DNA from: Tricholomella constricta
Taxonomy: Eukaryota; Basidiomycota; Agaricomycetes; Agaricales; Lyophyllaceae
Length of the DNA: 64,000 bases
NCBI GenBank assembly: GCA_013368375.1
Contig: JAACJP010000016.1
Location: forward strand, 1 to 64,000
Direction of reading: 5' to 3'
The number at the start of each line of letters is the position of its first letter. The stretch's first letter is position 1. Of this stretch, positions 20,104 through 32,555 are shown one piece after another. The position numbers and the translations under genes were made by a program. A model generated the notes under the pieces. It saw only the letters and a program-made list of their open reading frames with translations. It did not search any database and was not told the DNA's origin.

Positions 20104-22198
20104 TTAACCAGCCGAGGTACCCACTGGTGCCGATTTCGGGGGAGATATAGTCTGCTGTGAGTCGGAAGACTTGTTTTTGAACAGGGGGAAGGGCATGGAA
20201 TAGCGTTTCGTGAGGACCTTCAGCTTCTTGTAGGTCTGGCTGGACGACGACGAGGTGCCGGGGCGGCGCTTGATGGACGCGACGCGCTCTGCGGCAGTCT
20301 TGGGTGCTGCGTCGGCCATTAGCCACATGGAAGGAATGGCTTTGGATGGTTGTTCAGGCACTAGAACATAAACATGCACCGTCAGAGAAAGCTTGACAAA
20401 GATAGAGAGATTATTCACCAGGAATTTTGGGTTGAGGCGTGCGAGGGACCACCTCGATGTCATCAGAAAAGCGAGACTGCAGGCGCACGTAGATGTCGTC
20501 CATGGTGACTGTCGGTGCACATGACGACGACGTGGATGGCCTGGGGGGACAGATATCATCTAAACTCGTCCTTCTCGAACGTATAGTCGACATCTGGCTT
20601 TCCGAATCTCGGAGGATATGGGACGATGCTCGTGCAGAGGCGAGAGGAACCGGGGTCGAAGCGAACTCCATAGGCAGGTCGGGCATGGGTGGGTGTGGCA
20701 CGGGTGTTTTGGGCTTCGGAAGCCGGAGGCTGCTCTTCGAGGTGCGGTGGCTCCGCGTTTTGGCGGCGGAGACGAGACTGAGTCTCGTACCCTCCGCCGT
20801 GCGCATGCTTCGTGCACTTTTCCCGCTCCGTGCGCTTTTGGCACTCTTGATGCTGCGGGTGCTGCGGATGCTGAGAGCGTCGTCCCTGTCTTGTGATGGC
20901 GGGGTCGTGGGCGTCATGACCTCAGCTTCCAATGCACCTGTCATCGGAGGCGACATCGCAGAGATATGCGGCATGGGCGACAATGGAGAGAAGAGTGGGA
21001 GGACTTCCAAGTGGCCTGTGTTTCTCCGGGACTGGATGAGCAGCTCGGCAGGTATATGGGAAGCATGGCGGGAGTGGGAGACGACAACCTTCTCAGCGGT
21101 CTCGATCACGGCTTCCTCCTCTTCGTCATCGTCTGAATCCAACCCACCCTTTTCAATTTCATCAATCTCTTTTGCTACTCGCTCGGCTTCTTTCCATGCG
21201 TCCTCCAACTCAGCTTCAAGATGCGATATCTTGTTTCGGGCGCTGATGAGATCCGAGGTCCGTTTCGCATAGCTTTTGTTAAGCTACAGTATCAGTTGGT
21301 TTCAATTAGCAACGGAGATCGTGAGCGTAATTTGCGTGCATGACGTACCTTCCGAAGTGCCACAGCAAGAGCACTAGCCCAATGACGCTCAGTCACGTTG
21401 GATATTTGCGCAAGCTGGTCGCTAATTATGAGGAGCTCTCCCATCAGTTTATCGCACTCCGCCGCCGTCTGCGACAGCTGTAATGCCAATTTACTAGCCA
21501 CCGGTATCCCGTCCTCCGTCTCCATCTTGTTGGGCGTCATGAAGGCGGAGTTCAGTGCTTGAAGTGTCATGGTGCGCCGTTGGACGAGAAACCGGTATTG
21601 CGCTTGTTTTGTTGCCTTGAGCGCTGTCAGACGGTCAACCTCAGCTGGCAGTGCACGGTCAAGGTTATCCAGCGAAAGCAGTCGTATGTATGTTTCGGGT
21701 GCGGAACGTCGGATGGCCCGTGACACCATTTCCTGAAGCTCGCGACTATCGAACGTCCCTGGAGATAGATATAGAGTGATTCCACATGCCGCGAGCGAGG
21801 TACTCACAAAGTGCTGCTTCGTGCGGAAGCGCCTTCCACTGGATTGGAATGGACTCGAAGGTCAAGGTGGGGGGCGACATGAGCGTAGCGGGTTTGGGAA
21901 GGACTTTGAAAATTGGTGGGGGTGATTGTGCGGAGCTGGTCGAGGTCGTCGAGAGTGGGGTCGCAGGACGTGCGAACGGCTGTTCAGCTATGGGTGGCAA
22001 TGTGGTCTCCGACCTTGCCGGGGACATCGGATATGCCGGTGATGGCTCTCCGATAGACATGAACGAGTCTCGAAGAGACGCCGTGTCGGGTGAGCTCGCT
22101 GAGCGTTGGAAGCGGGTTCGCGGACCCATGGGAGACTGTACGGGTCTGCTCATGGCAGATGGCGAACGTGAGAGTCGATGACTAGGATCTGTCGTCAT
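20104..22198 (-). CDS. Uds1-like coiled-coil protein (septation-associated family, tentative)
   Basis: The start is the ATG at 22198 (MTTDPSHRLSRSPSAM) and the stop is at 20104-20106. The N-terminal ~135 residues are Ser/Pro-rich. After an intron (donor GTGAGT), the frame EAALWTFDSRELQEMVSRAI leads into a conserved helical block (LDRALPAEVDRLTALKA, QYRFLVQRRTMTLQALNSAF, ISDQLAQISNVTERHWASAL), then a coiled coil (HLEAELEDAWKEAERVAKEI) and an acidic patch. The C-terminal half is low-complexity, with a run of SIRSTRSIKSAKSARSGKSA-type basic/serine repeats. The helical block resembles the fungal Up-regulated-during-septation domain; the name is from memory of that family, so moderate certainty. 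The last exon ends KSAPVGTSAG. Confidence 0.65.
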
Positions 22199-22913
22199 GT
22201 CCTATCTTTAATATGTGGTCGTCCGTCAGTGTGAAGGCCGTTAAGGGTGGTTGAGTGAAGGGAAAGGATGTTGAAGGGTATCTGTTCTGTGGAGTGGACC
22301 GTGGCAACTTTCGAAGAGCGGCCCTGGCGGTTAATATTTGCCTACCGAGCCCCGCCAGCTCTGACTATAAGTATCGCAACCGAACAGAACATTTGTGCTC
22401 AACTGGTCCTGGATATTTTTCTATTTCCTTGCCGAAGTGATGATCTACCAACATCTCATCAGCATCAGGATTTACAGACCACTGGGGACAATGGAAGTGC
22501 ACCTTGATGGAAGCAGAAGGTAACAAGGTAAAGGTGAGTATTTACAGTAAGTGCCAATGGGTCCCTGCGTAGCCACTGGTAGCACTCGTGATCCGCGAAA
22601 CAGCTGTCTTTATCGTCGCACTGACGGAGGAGATGGCACGGCCTCTGATATGATGTCGGATCGGTTTCATGACACTTGGCACGATCACTTTGCGGTGCCG
22701 CCGTGCCCGGCGGGATCAGGATTGACCTATTCTCAAATTCACCGCCCAATCATGAGGCCTTGAGGCTCCATCCCCAGATATTATTAGAAAGGGATTGCTG
22801 GGGACAAGTAGACATGATCATGTAGATCCCACCTCTCCTCAGAATTACATCCTCGTTAACAAGTTCAATGAATTACAAGTGTAAAGTTGTCGTGATGAAT
22901 TGCGATGATAATC
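22199..22913. other. Promoter side of the Uds1-like gene and 3' flank of lipase A
   Basis: Both neighbours are on the minus strand, so this interval holds the upstream region of the Uds1-like gene and the downstream region of lipase A. Only short frames without motifs are present. Confidence 0.5.
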
Positions 22914-24429
22914 TCAGCATTCGATAGTAACGCCATCATATGGTCCTGGTCGTAGTACAGGTCAATCAGTATCGCTCGGGCTCATTGGGCGAACGGTCAA
23001 CATCACGTAGAAACCCACCGGAATGATCTTCAATGCTGCCACCCAGAATCGTGCGCACGTCTCCGACGGTGCAACGCTTATCAGTGTTGTCTTGGCCTGG
23101 TAGACCGTTGTATCAGGAAACTAGGGTTCCGCCCTCGAATAGTGTAGTCGGCTTACCCGGGCAGCTGACCCATGCTTCGTCGGCCTGGATATGTTTCTCA
23201 CCCTGTGCATGGTGGAACCCCAAAAAGCGACCTGGCCCCGGATCAGCATTCGTTGAAGGAATAACGCTATGTGTTCCATCATGTACCAGGCAAAATGGGG
23301 ACTACGTCGTTCCTAACACAACGCAAGATGATCAATGGATTTCCTCTGGAAAACGGGGGGCATTACGCACTTGTTGGTGATGCGCGTCAATGGCACATTG
23401 GCATCCACGTAGCCTGCAAAGGCTTGGTTGCCCACCTGCATTTAGCAAGATGAGTGAGTTTATGGACAATTAATTAGGACGAACTCTAGGCATGCCATAA
23501 CCGATCGTCCTGAAATTCACCCCAGGGAGATTGAGAGGTAGATAAACTCCGTCCAGAACTGCAAGTGCGGCGCCTGGAATTAAGTGATAGGATTAGAGAA
23601 AAAGATCATCACATTCGAAAAACAGAAACGCACCCAAAGAATGGCCAACAATCGTCACTTGATTGAAACCGCTCTGTTGAAGTGCAGTCTTTACGGATGC
23701 CAAAACGTCCTTTGCGGTCCTATATTATAAAGACGCATGTCAACATACGTATTAACGTTGATAAAGGGCAGAAGAACATGCTCTGCGTGCGCCTTCGCAA
23801 AGCCGTTGTGAACCTCCATCTCGGAGTCAATCCCAGGAAACAGCCCAACATCTAGTGGTTCGAGGAAAAAGTCGGCATCCGTGAGCAGCGGCAGACTGCG
23901 CAGTCAATGTAAGCACCCAGGATCTACGGTACCACCACTGATGCGACGTTATGAGGCCTCATCCTAAAAGCTCACATTTTCGTCGGATCTGTCCCTTGGT
24001 GACCTACTACTACGGTCTGCTCACAACATATTAGCAATACCAAAACAATATGGAGAGTATGTTTGCTTGCCTTGAGCGTGGGGTCGAATCCGACATACCA
24101 GAACTGCACGTCATCCCCATCACCTCCTGACGCGACAGGCTGGAAGGTAGGATTGGCATCACAGTTTGCTGCATATACGGCCCGCGTTTAGCCCTAAAGG
24201 GTGGTATTCTAACTTGATCATGGGTGACTGTACCTCCACATGACCAGGTCAGAGTCTCGGACGCCTGACAGTACGCGGTACTAGCATAGAAAGTGAAAGG
24301 TTTAAAGGCGGTGATTTCGGACGTGCTAAGTGTTGTGAAGGATTGCCGGGTTTCAAGGATAGGAACCGCCTGGACAGTGAAAGCATTAAGAACAAAAGAG
24401 ACGAGGAGCGTAAAAGTCAAAAGTGCCAT
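22914..24429 (-). CDS. Secreted class-3 lipase A
   Basis: This is an alpha/beta-hydrolase of the fungal lipase class-3 (Thermomyces-lipase-like) family, expected to hydrolyse extracellular acylglycerols. The ATG at 24429 gives a clear signal peptide (MALLTFTLLVSFVLNAFTVQA), then ETRQSFTTLSTSEITAFKPF, ANCDANPTFQPVASGGDGD, VQFWYVGFDP and VVVGHQGTDP. The nucleophile elbow is GHSLG at about 23650. The Asp lies in the (D)PVPIVPG block. The His is in EDHSG near the end, and the protein ends with a Cys (GPYDGVTIEC). One intron (24070-24017) uses a GC donor (AAG|GCAAGC). A TATAAG at about 24517-24522 fits a core promoter. This is the only lipase of the island on the minus strand and is divergent from the GH5 gene. 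Confidence 0.85.
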
Positions 24430-25245
24430 CGCAGAGGCAGGGGAACGTGGAAGAAAGACAGAACGGAATTGGCAAGTCCAGAGAAGAGAATCAACACAGT
24501 TACTTGGGGAGAGATTCTTATAACGGTATGTATGCGGGTGATCAGAGTACAAGACAGCTCATGAGAGGCTATGGACAAGTTGGACAGATGGTCGTTCTCG
24601 TTGTTGACAGGACGAGAGATTTGAGAGGACAAGAATAGGCCAGCTGCCCGGGCGATATGTCTCAGAGTCGGACCATAGATACATTCCTATACACCGCGTA
24701 CAACGGCATGCCCAGTTGTCAGAGTCGATGACCGTTTGCGATGACAGTGGTAGGAAGAGACCACTCTCGGGTTCGGCCCGGGGCCGAACATGGCGAGGTT
24801 AACACGGCACGTGCGCTTGGCGCGATGGCCGAGTCCTCCGAGTCAATTCGCCGGACAAACCAACAGTACTCACTGAGCCATGCAGCTCTGGCCAACGAGA
24901 CAAGAGACTTTGCTTCCATGTCCAGCCCAGCTTGTCACAAGATATCTGCGCGTGCCCCGTTCATGCGCCCACAGAACATGTCCAGTCTCACTCTCCAGCC
25001 TCTCGCGTCCTCCTGATTGCCTGCTGATCGTCCTTGTGAAACGAAGACTGTACCATTACACAGCTCGCCACACGCTACCTATGTTAATACTGACCAGCGT
25101 GACTGGGTGCAACATGCGCGTCGAGGGCTTAGAGAGGGTCCTGGCTTTCAGTGCCAAGTCGTCCAAAGTCTTCTACTCCTTCCAAGTATCTATATAAATG
25201 GCCTGTTCCGTTAGGTAACGCTCTTTGACTGTGGTCCTCAGAAAC
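24430..25245. promoter_or_regulatory. Divergent promoter region between lipase A and the GH5 gene
   Basis: These 816 bp separate two divergent secreted-enzyme genes. A TATATAAA box at 25191-25198 lies about 50 bp before the GH5 start, and TATAAG (minus) about 90 bp before the lipase A start. Shared upstream elements are possible but not demonstrated. Confidence 0.55.
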
Positions 25246-27541
25246 ATGCGGTCTGCACTCTTGGGTTTTGCACTTTCCTCTCTCTCGCTCTCGGGCGTCA
25301 AAGCTGGATTTCCTACGAAGATTTATGGCGTTAACCTGGGCTCTTGGTGTGTCTGTCTGTGGCGGCATCCTCAAACCTTCCACTGAAATGGTCACAGGCT
25401 TCTTATAGAGCCATGGATGCTTCCTGCAGGTAGATGATGATCCAAAAGTGCGCGTTATTCGTGTTGATCATGGAGTGTTTTAGAATGGCTTGCGATGGGT
25501 GGTCAGGAATGCCGGGATTGTTCGAAATGCATTGCTTCGGAATTGTACGTTGTAAAGTATTTGATGATATCAATTCGACGCCGACGCGTAGTTTCGACGT
25601 TATAGCGCATTCGCCAAAGCATTTCCTAACACGGTGGACGCTACGTTTAATGACCACTGGTACCATCCTTCGTTTACTTTCAGCGAACAGGTGTTCATAA
25701 ATTTCCTTCAGGAATACGTGGTTTACTCAGTCCGATGTGGACCAATTTGTGGACCTTGGACTCAACACCGTTCGCATTCCCGTTCGTGTCTTCTCGTTGC
25801 TGTTGCATGTGTGGAGCTCAGTGAACAACATTAGCTTGGATATTGGATTGTTGAAGACATAGTCGATCGTAACACCGAATTCTATCCCCGTGGTGGGCTT
25901 GCTCAACTCGTTTGTTTTTCAATTCCATAACGACACCCGCGTTGTGCTTATCTTCCTTTTCCTCATAGCGACGTGGATTGCAGCAACTCAGTGCAGCGGG
26001 CATTGTCGCTGTTCTGGACCACCATGCTCTTCCTGGTGTACAGAGTCCTCAACAACAGTTCGCCGGAAGGTCTGCTCTGTTCAGTGAGGTATATCGATGA
26101 GGTACTGAGAATTTCACAGGTGTACGACTAATGTCCAGTTTTATGTTCGTATACTGTCGCCCCATCCTTGCTACGCACCTTTGACCTTGCCCGCAGACCC
26201 CTTTCAACTACCACCGCGCATTGATTTGGACAGCCGTTATGGCGGGTCTGTCACACGTCGATTCCGCCTTCAGCAACGTCGTTGCTATCGAGGCCATCAA
26301 CGAACCTCTCATGGACGCGAATCAAACCCCAGGCTATGGTGACTGTGCGTAACCCCAGCCTCGTACGTCGTATCGTTTCAGATTGACACTTTCTTGGCTA
26401 CAGTCCAGAAGAACTTTGTGCTTGTTGTCCGCGCCGTTGAATATCTTCTCGGCATGCCTGTCCCCAGTTTGAATCTGGAGGCGAAGACCGATGTAAATGC
26501 CAATGTCACTGAAGCTTTGGGTCTGGCAACGGAGCTACCTCCCATATTCCCTGACGAAGTGCGCTCCGTGATATCTGAGGCTAATCCCATCCTCACCAAA
26601 CTCGGGGTGAATATACCCTTGGCGGAGTTCTTCAACTTCTCCATTCAATCGCAGGCGGACCCATTGATCACAAAGTGCGCACGTTCTTGCATTCCCTCGA
26701 GAGATAGGCATTAAACCTTGCCTACAGTTTCATGGATATCAACTGGCAGCACAACAACCCCGCAAACCCTGCGGATGCTGCGCTTGGCCCTCAGATATAT
26801 GATAACCATCTTTATTATTCGTGAGTTGCGGACCTTTTTTGTAGTTACTGCCACTCACGACAACCGTTGTAGATTCGGGGTAAATTGCCTACATCGACGA
26901 TTGACATTCTTGTTCTGAATTTACCATTCGACAGGGTGTTGCAGATCCGAATGAAGATGCTTACCTCACTCACAGCTGCAGTACGTCCTTTTTCCATATC
27001 ATGGAAACCGTTTTGACTCTCAAGCGAACCTTTCATTAACAATGAATAGATCTTGATCGGATTGAGGCTGACGCTGCGCTTGGCAACAGCCCTCTCTACT
27101 TCGGCGGTGAGTCAGCCTAGTCAGTCTGAGCTCTCTAAGAGTGTGACCTTATCACACAGAATGGGCGCTTCCCACTCAATTTCAAGCAACGGATGCCTTC
27201 CTGCGCAAGTGGGCGGACGCACAGAAGAGAGCGTACAGCAAAGATGCTGGCTGGATCGTAAGTTCTCGTGTCATATCAATGCCTTGCTTTATATCTTGGC
27301 CCGATGGCTAGTTCTGGAATTTCAAGATCGAGATATCTACCAAGGCGGGCGACTTAGCTAGGCAATGGTGTGTTCATGTCACCCTGCCCACTCTCTCATC
27401 TGAGCCATTTTGTCTTACGTTGTTCAATATAGGTCCTACTTGGAAGGTGTCAAGCGGGGTTACCTCACGAAAGATCCGTCCCAGCTTATTGATCCTCACG
27501 TATGCGACTCGTATGTTCAAAGCGCTGCTGCCACTGCCTGA
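25246..27541 (+). CDS. Secreted GH5 exo-beta-1,3-glucanase-like glycosidase
   Basis: Glycoside hydrolases of this type trim beta-1,3-glucans of fungal cell walls. The ATG at 25246 gives a signal peptide (MRSALLGFALSSLSLSGVKA), then KIYGVNLGSWL, LLIEPWMLPAEWLAMGG and SDVDQFVDLGLNTVRIP. LGYWIVEDIVDRNTEFYPRG and AGIVAVLDHHALPGVQS follow. The acid/base motif is VVAIEAINEP and the nucleophile is in SPLYFGEW. The protein ends in SYVQSAAATA at 27541. Roughly a dozen short introns are required; all checked joins kept the frame. A Cys-containing segment, GGQECRDCSKCIASEF, lies after the N-terminal strand. The gene sits between lipases A and B, so it may be part of a co-expressed secreted set. Confidence 0.85.
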
Positions 27542-28072
27542 GTTATTTACTCCTTATGTATGAATAAGAATTGAAATACCACCAGACCCACCATGCGGAT
27601 AAATAATTTCTTCTCTTCTGCAATATACCATGCGGGACGTTCATATCCGACGACATTATCGGGCTCGACTGGCGGAAAATTTACTCCACTCGCATGCTTC
27701 CACTCAATTGGAGATTTATTCTTTCTCGCAAATGTCCTGCTTTTCATCAAGCATGCCCATTGTGACCAACATGCATGTGACGTCGGCATACGGTGCTCTA
27801 TTTTTATACCCTTGGATTACCCACTGAGTGCACCTCGGGGTCGCTTTTGCACTGGCCTAAGCTTGTCCTGTGCTGCTATTATTGGATCGAAACTGCTTCT
27901 TGACTATGCGATTTTTACACGTTCTGTCGTGCATTTCAGTCCTTCTCGAATATTCACATTCTTTTGAAGTCAGGCGATCCTGTAGGACGCGTATATAATC
28001 TGACCCCCAGCCTCTGGCAGCGTATCGCAACATTCAACCTACTTGGCTTGCGAACTCTGCTTAAACACGATC
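27542..28072 (+). promoter_or_regulatory. Lipase B promoter interval
   Basis: TATATAA at 27992-27998 lies 75 bp before the lipase B ATG at 28073. The rest of this stretch shows no gene. Confidence 0.6.
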
Positions 28073-29495
28073 ATGAGGGCTTCTCTTCTCACTTTGCTCA
28101 GTGTTCTCGCTGCGACCCGCGCATCGCCTCTCTTCGCGCGCCAGAGCATCACAGCACTCACAGCCTCCCAAGTCGCGGCGTTCAAACCGTTCTCGTTCTT
28201 TGCTAGTGCTGCATACTGCTCTCCTAGCAGCACGTTGTCTTGGTCCTGCGGAGGCATGCTCCCTGCTTGGTCTCTAGGCTTTCTGCAACTTGACCTCATA
28301 AAACAATCTAGCGAACTGCAATGCTAACTCTGGCTTCATCCCCGTCGCGTCAGGTGGAGACGGTGCCAGTGTTCAGTTTTGTGAGGCGTTTTACCTTTTC
28401 CCCGCTCGATATGTTGAGGCTGAAACTGGACAGGGTATGTTGGGTTCGCGCCCGCGCAAAACACAGTTATTGTCGCTCACCAGGGAACTGACACGTCCAA
28501 AATGTTCGATTTTTGATCTATCTCGTATTTATCAGTTGAATAATTTGAATCCATCGCAGCGAAGCGCTTGCCACAGACGCAAACGCTTATATGACGTCCC
28601 TCGACCCAACGCTGTTCCCTGGTGTTAGTTCGTCGGTCGAGGCCCACGAGGGATTCGCTGGGGAACAAGCAAAGTAAGACGCTTATTATTCTTCATGCCG
28701 CGAGACTCTAACGAAAAGGACTCTCTGTCAGGACCGCGACACAAATTCTGGCCGCCGTCCGCTCCGCCATTGCGGCTCATGGAGCCACGCATGTCACGAT
28801 CGTTGGCCATTCGCTGGGTATGGAAAAGCGATCACGTTTAAATACCTCCGCCCTGTGTTCCTGAAATTTCAAATTGTACAGGTGCTGCAATCGCGTTGCT
28901 GGACGGAGTGTATCTTCCGCTGCATGTAGGTGGCGTGACGTTCAAGACCATCGGTTATGGAATGCCTCGGGTGCGTCTTTTTTCAGTCGATTCCTCGACA
29001 TAATGCCTTGACTGACTCGTTACCGATGGAAAGGTTGGCAATCAAGCGTTCGCGGATTATGTTGACAGCCATGTCGCTCTTACTCATATCAATAACCGGT
29101 AAGGGCCTATAATCTGCAGATCAGACTCATATTGATATGATCGACACAATTTGTATATCTAATATAGCGAAGACCCTGTCCCTATCGTTCCAGGTACGGA
29201 TCTTATTGTTTTTTCTTCGGGCGCCCGCCGTCCCTCACAGATAGATCATAAGGTCGATTCTTGGGCTACCACCATCCTTCTGGCGAAGTTCATATCCTGG
29301 ATTCGGGCACGTGGGTCTCCTGTCCAGGTGAATCTCCACATACACTGTGGTGAAGCTGTATGGCCTCTGACGGATATCACTTCAGGCCAGGATAACACCA
29401 GCGACCAGTGCACTGTTGGAGATGTCGGAAATATCTTCGAAGGCAACACTGATGACCATAGCGGGCCATACGATGGCGTTCGGATGGGTTGTTAA
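28073..29495 (+). CDS. Secreted class-3 lipase B
   Basis: The start MRASLLTLLSVLAATRAS is a signal peptide, followed by FARQSITALTASQVAAFKPF, ANCNANSGFIPVASGGDG, FWYVGFAPAQNTVIVAHQGT, VTIVGHSLG (nucleophile Ser), TIGYGMPRVGNQAFADYVDS, EDPVPIVPG and QCTVGDVGNIFEGNTDDHSG. It ends in PYDGVRMGC, with the stop at 29493-29495. The catalytic triad is assigned by family position. The first intron uses a GC donor (GAG|GCATGC, 28254-28311). Another intron interrupts the FW of the FWYVG block, a position not used in lipases E and G. It is the most diverged of the plus-strand copies but appears intact. Confidence 0.85.
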
Positions 29496-31080
29496 TGATG
29501 CTCCACGAAGGCTTGGATTGCTCGACCTCCATCAGCAAATTTGGGAAATTGCTACGGTGCCTTGACCGTGCCATATATGTCCATATAGTGGTCTACATAT
29601 GCCACATGGCCATAAGGGGTCACCTAGTCGTATGAGATTACAGATATTGCCAATTCCCACCGTGATTATCGATTTCACATTTACTCTCGCGGTTGGCAGG
29701 GCCTTATATAGGCTTTATAAATTAGACAAAGGATAGCATTCAAATCAGATTTTGTGCCCTCACGGTTACATAGAGGTGAATATATGTATAATATTCCACA
29801 AGATACAGACATCTACGTAGCATATCGTAATTTTAAACTACGGCGACATGTGTCCCCTACGCTGACTCCCAGGGAAAGACAATGACCAGACCCTCGTAAA
29901 TACAATGCGTGCGGCGGCTGTGCGAAGAACCGGTATGTCGGAATGAAGGAGGCAGGTCGGACCTGTAACAAAGGATGAGCCCTGCGTTGACTGAAAGAGA
30001 TCGAGAAAAAGCTCACCTGCATTACATTGTGACCCCGTTGTCACCTGTAACGGCCAGCGGACACACAGTCAGAAATGACAGACCTAGCTAGAGATTACCA
30101 AGTCTCGAAGAATAATACTGGTTGCCTAGAAAATCAGATGTGTCAGTATGGGAGAAGCGAGTTGTAAACAAGATAGCATAGAGGCGGCGTCACAGCGACG
30201 ACATGGTGCTTGTGACAACAGAGTGCCCACAGAACGGGCGAACTCAACACGAGGCACCATGGAGGAAACATGTCTCCCGCAGATGACAAAAAAAAAAAGT
30301 GGGGGTGAAAAGAGGAGGCAACGAGCGACGTGGCAATGAAATGGGGGCTTGATGGACATTGAAGCGGAGTTTGATTGGACTTCGTCGTTTTTTGTTTTTT
30401 TTTGTCACATGGAAAGTGGTCCATCGATCACTTGTAAACCCCTTGCAATGCGAGGTGGCCCTTGTAATGTAATTAGGCAATATATTCCAATATGATACAT
30501 TGCGCAAGCCATATATTGATCCGTCAATCAATACAATATTTTGGTTTTTCACGTGGTCTCACAGCATTTTCCCAAACTTGCTGATGTCCGAAAATGGATG
30601 TCGTCGGTTTTGTTGCGCGTGTACCTAAGATTCTCATTAGCGGAAATATTTCGAGAAGCATATGGAAATGTCCAAGTAAATACTCAGATGATTTGCAGCG
30701 TGTTCAACGCTTCTCTGCACGTTGAATATTGTCATATGGCTCCCCAGTACGCCGCTGTCGTTTCCCCAGACTTCGGATCAGCTGACCCTGAGCAAAAATT
30801 AACCGTGACGAATTTCCTTCCCCGCGCTCAACCGGAGCCAACGTTCTCCATGTGGGGAACTCTAACTTGCACATGGCTAACATTGACCTAGATCGGAGCT
30901 AACATTTCATTGGTTCTTGAATGATCGCGTCATGATTGCCCGACGTTCTTGGCTCCTGGAGGCTCTACGATGTCCGTTAGCTTGCTTGGCTCGCTCGAAC
31001 TTTCTATCGTATAAAAGATTCGAAATTATGGAAGAGTAAATTCTTCATCAGCGTAACTTCGTTGAGGTGCATCTGCAGTC
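29496..31080. other. Intergenic region with dispersed repeat and lipase C promoter
   Basis: No gene was recognised. Repeat copy B is annotated separately. TATAAAA at 31010-31016 lies 65 bp before the lipase C start. The remainder holds short frames only. Confidence 0.55.
30200..30395 (+). repeat. Diverged dispersed repeat, copy B
   Basis: It matches copy A at 10586-10905 in ordered blocks, including the identical 17-mer at 30223-30239 and TTGAAGCGGAGTTTGA near 30359. It includes an A-run at about 30288 and a T-run at about 30388. Copy B is shorter than copy A, so one has lost or gained internal sequence. Confidence 0.6.
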
Positions 31081-32555
31081 ATGGTTCTCGGCATTCAATT
31101 CATCCTCACCGCGCTCCTCGCTGCTGTTGCCACTCGCGCGGCGCCCGCTGCGGAACTACCTGTTCTGGAGTCACGGCAGAGCATCACGACACTCACGGCG
31201 AGCCAAATCGCTGCGTACAAGCCTTACTCGTACTACGCGAGCGCGGGATACTGCAAGCCTGCTAACACGCGGGCATGGAACTGCGGAGGTAGGTTCGCGT
31301 TACATTCATGATGCAACAATGTAGTAACGACCTACAGCGAATTGTAATGCCAACTCCGGCTTTAAGCCAGTCGCGTCTGGCGGCGACGGTGCTATTGTTC
31401 AATTTTGGTATGTCGGATACGATCCGGCGCTCAAGGTAAGCAGTTGGACGGCTACGCCTCAGATAAAGTGGCGCTCATTATCGTTCGAATCGAAGACGGT
31501 CATTGTCTCGTACCAGGGTACCGACTCTTCGAAGATGTAAGCGTATTATTTGAGCGATTCGCCTGGAAGCTTACTTATTCGTGTGTCAGCCTCCCCGTCA
31601 TTACCAACGCGGACTTCCACCTGGACTCCCTAAAGGCCTCGCTCTTCCCGGGCGTGAGTTCAAAAATCAAGACGCACAATGGATTCGGTGATGCGCAAGC
31701 TAGGTGAGCCCAGTTATATTGCAGACGGAGAGGGAGTTCATGCTTACAACTATCGATGCGACGCAGATCCGCAAAAGCTGTGTTGGCCGCTGTCAAAACT
31801 GCGATGTCTACACATAGCGCGACAAAGGTTACGATCGTTGGTCACTCGTTGGGTACGTTTCTTTCTTTCCTAAAGCGATGATGGTATCCCTGATGGACTG
31901 GTAAAACTCGCAGGAGGTGCTCTTGCGTTGATCACTTCAGTTTATCTGCCCTTGCATTTGCCCACTACCACTACTTTCAAGACCATCACCTTCGGAGCAC
32001 CAAGGGTTTGTCTTCTCCTTTTCTATGCCGCGATAATATTCCTGACTCCACATTTCATCTAGGTTGGTAACCAGGCCTTCGTCAACTACGTCAATGCTCG
32101 CTTGGATGTGAGCCGTGTCGTTAATCAGTAAGCAACAGTTTGATCACTGTAAGCGGTATATTCACAATGATGATTTTAGGGATGATATTGTCCCTATTCT
32201 GCCTGGTGAGTTTCTGTACGATCTTCTGTCCCTTGAAAGTTTCTAAATCAGAGCAGGTCGCTTCCTTGGCTTTGGTCACGTTAACGGTGAAAAGCACATT
32301 CTAGACTCGAATGCATGGGTTGATTGCCCAGGTTAGCGCTGCCGTTCTCCTCACCCTTTCCAGAAAATAATGCTGTGATTACAGGACAAGACAACACGAA
32401 CTCTCAGTGCACGATCGGATACGTTCCTAACCTCTGGTCTGGAGACCCCAACGACCACAGCGGTATGTGTATTCTCGTATTTTTCTTCGTATCTTGTAAT
32501 CTCATCGGACCACCACTGTTCAGGACCTTACGATGGAACGAGGATGGGATGTTAA
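31081..32555 (+). CDS. Secreted class-3 lipase C
   Basis: The signal peptide is MVLGIQFILTALLAAVATRA. The mature protein runs LESRQSITTLTASQIAAYKP, then ANCNANSGFKPVASGGDGA, VQFWYVGYDPALK and TVIVSYQGTDSSK. LPVITNADFHLDSLKASLFP and AKAVLAAVKTAMSTHSATK follow, then the nucleophile elbow VTIVGHSLG, the strand TITFGAPRVGNQAFVNYV, the Asp block DDIVPILPG and HILDSNAWVDCPG. It ends NDHSGPYDGTRMGC at 32555 with the usual terminal Cys. All joins inspected were in frame with GT-AG introns of about 45-65 nt. TATAAAA lies 65 bp upstream. No defect was seen. Confidence 0.87.
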
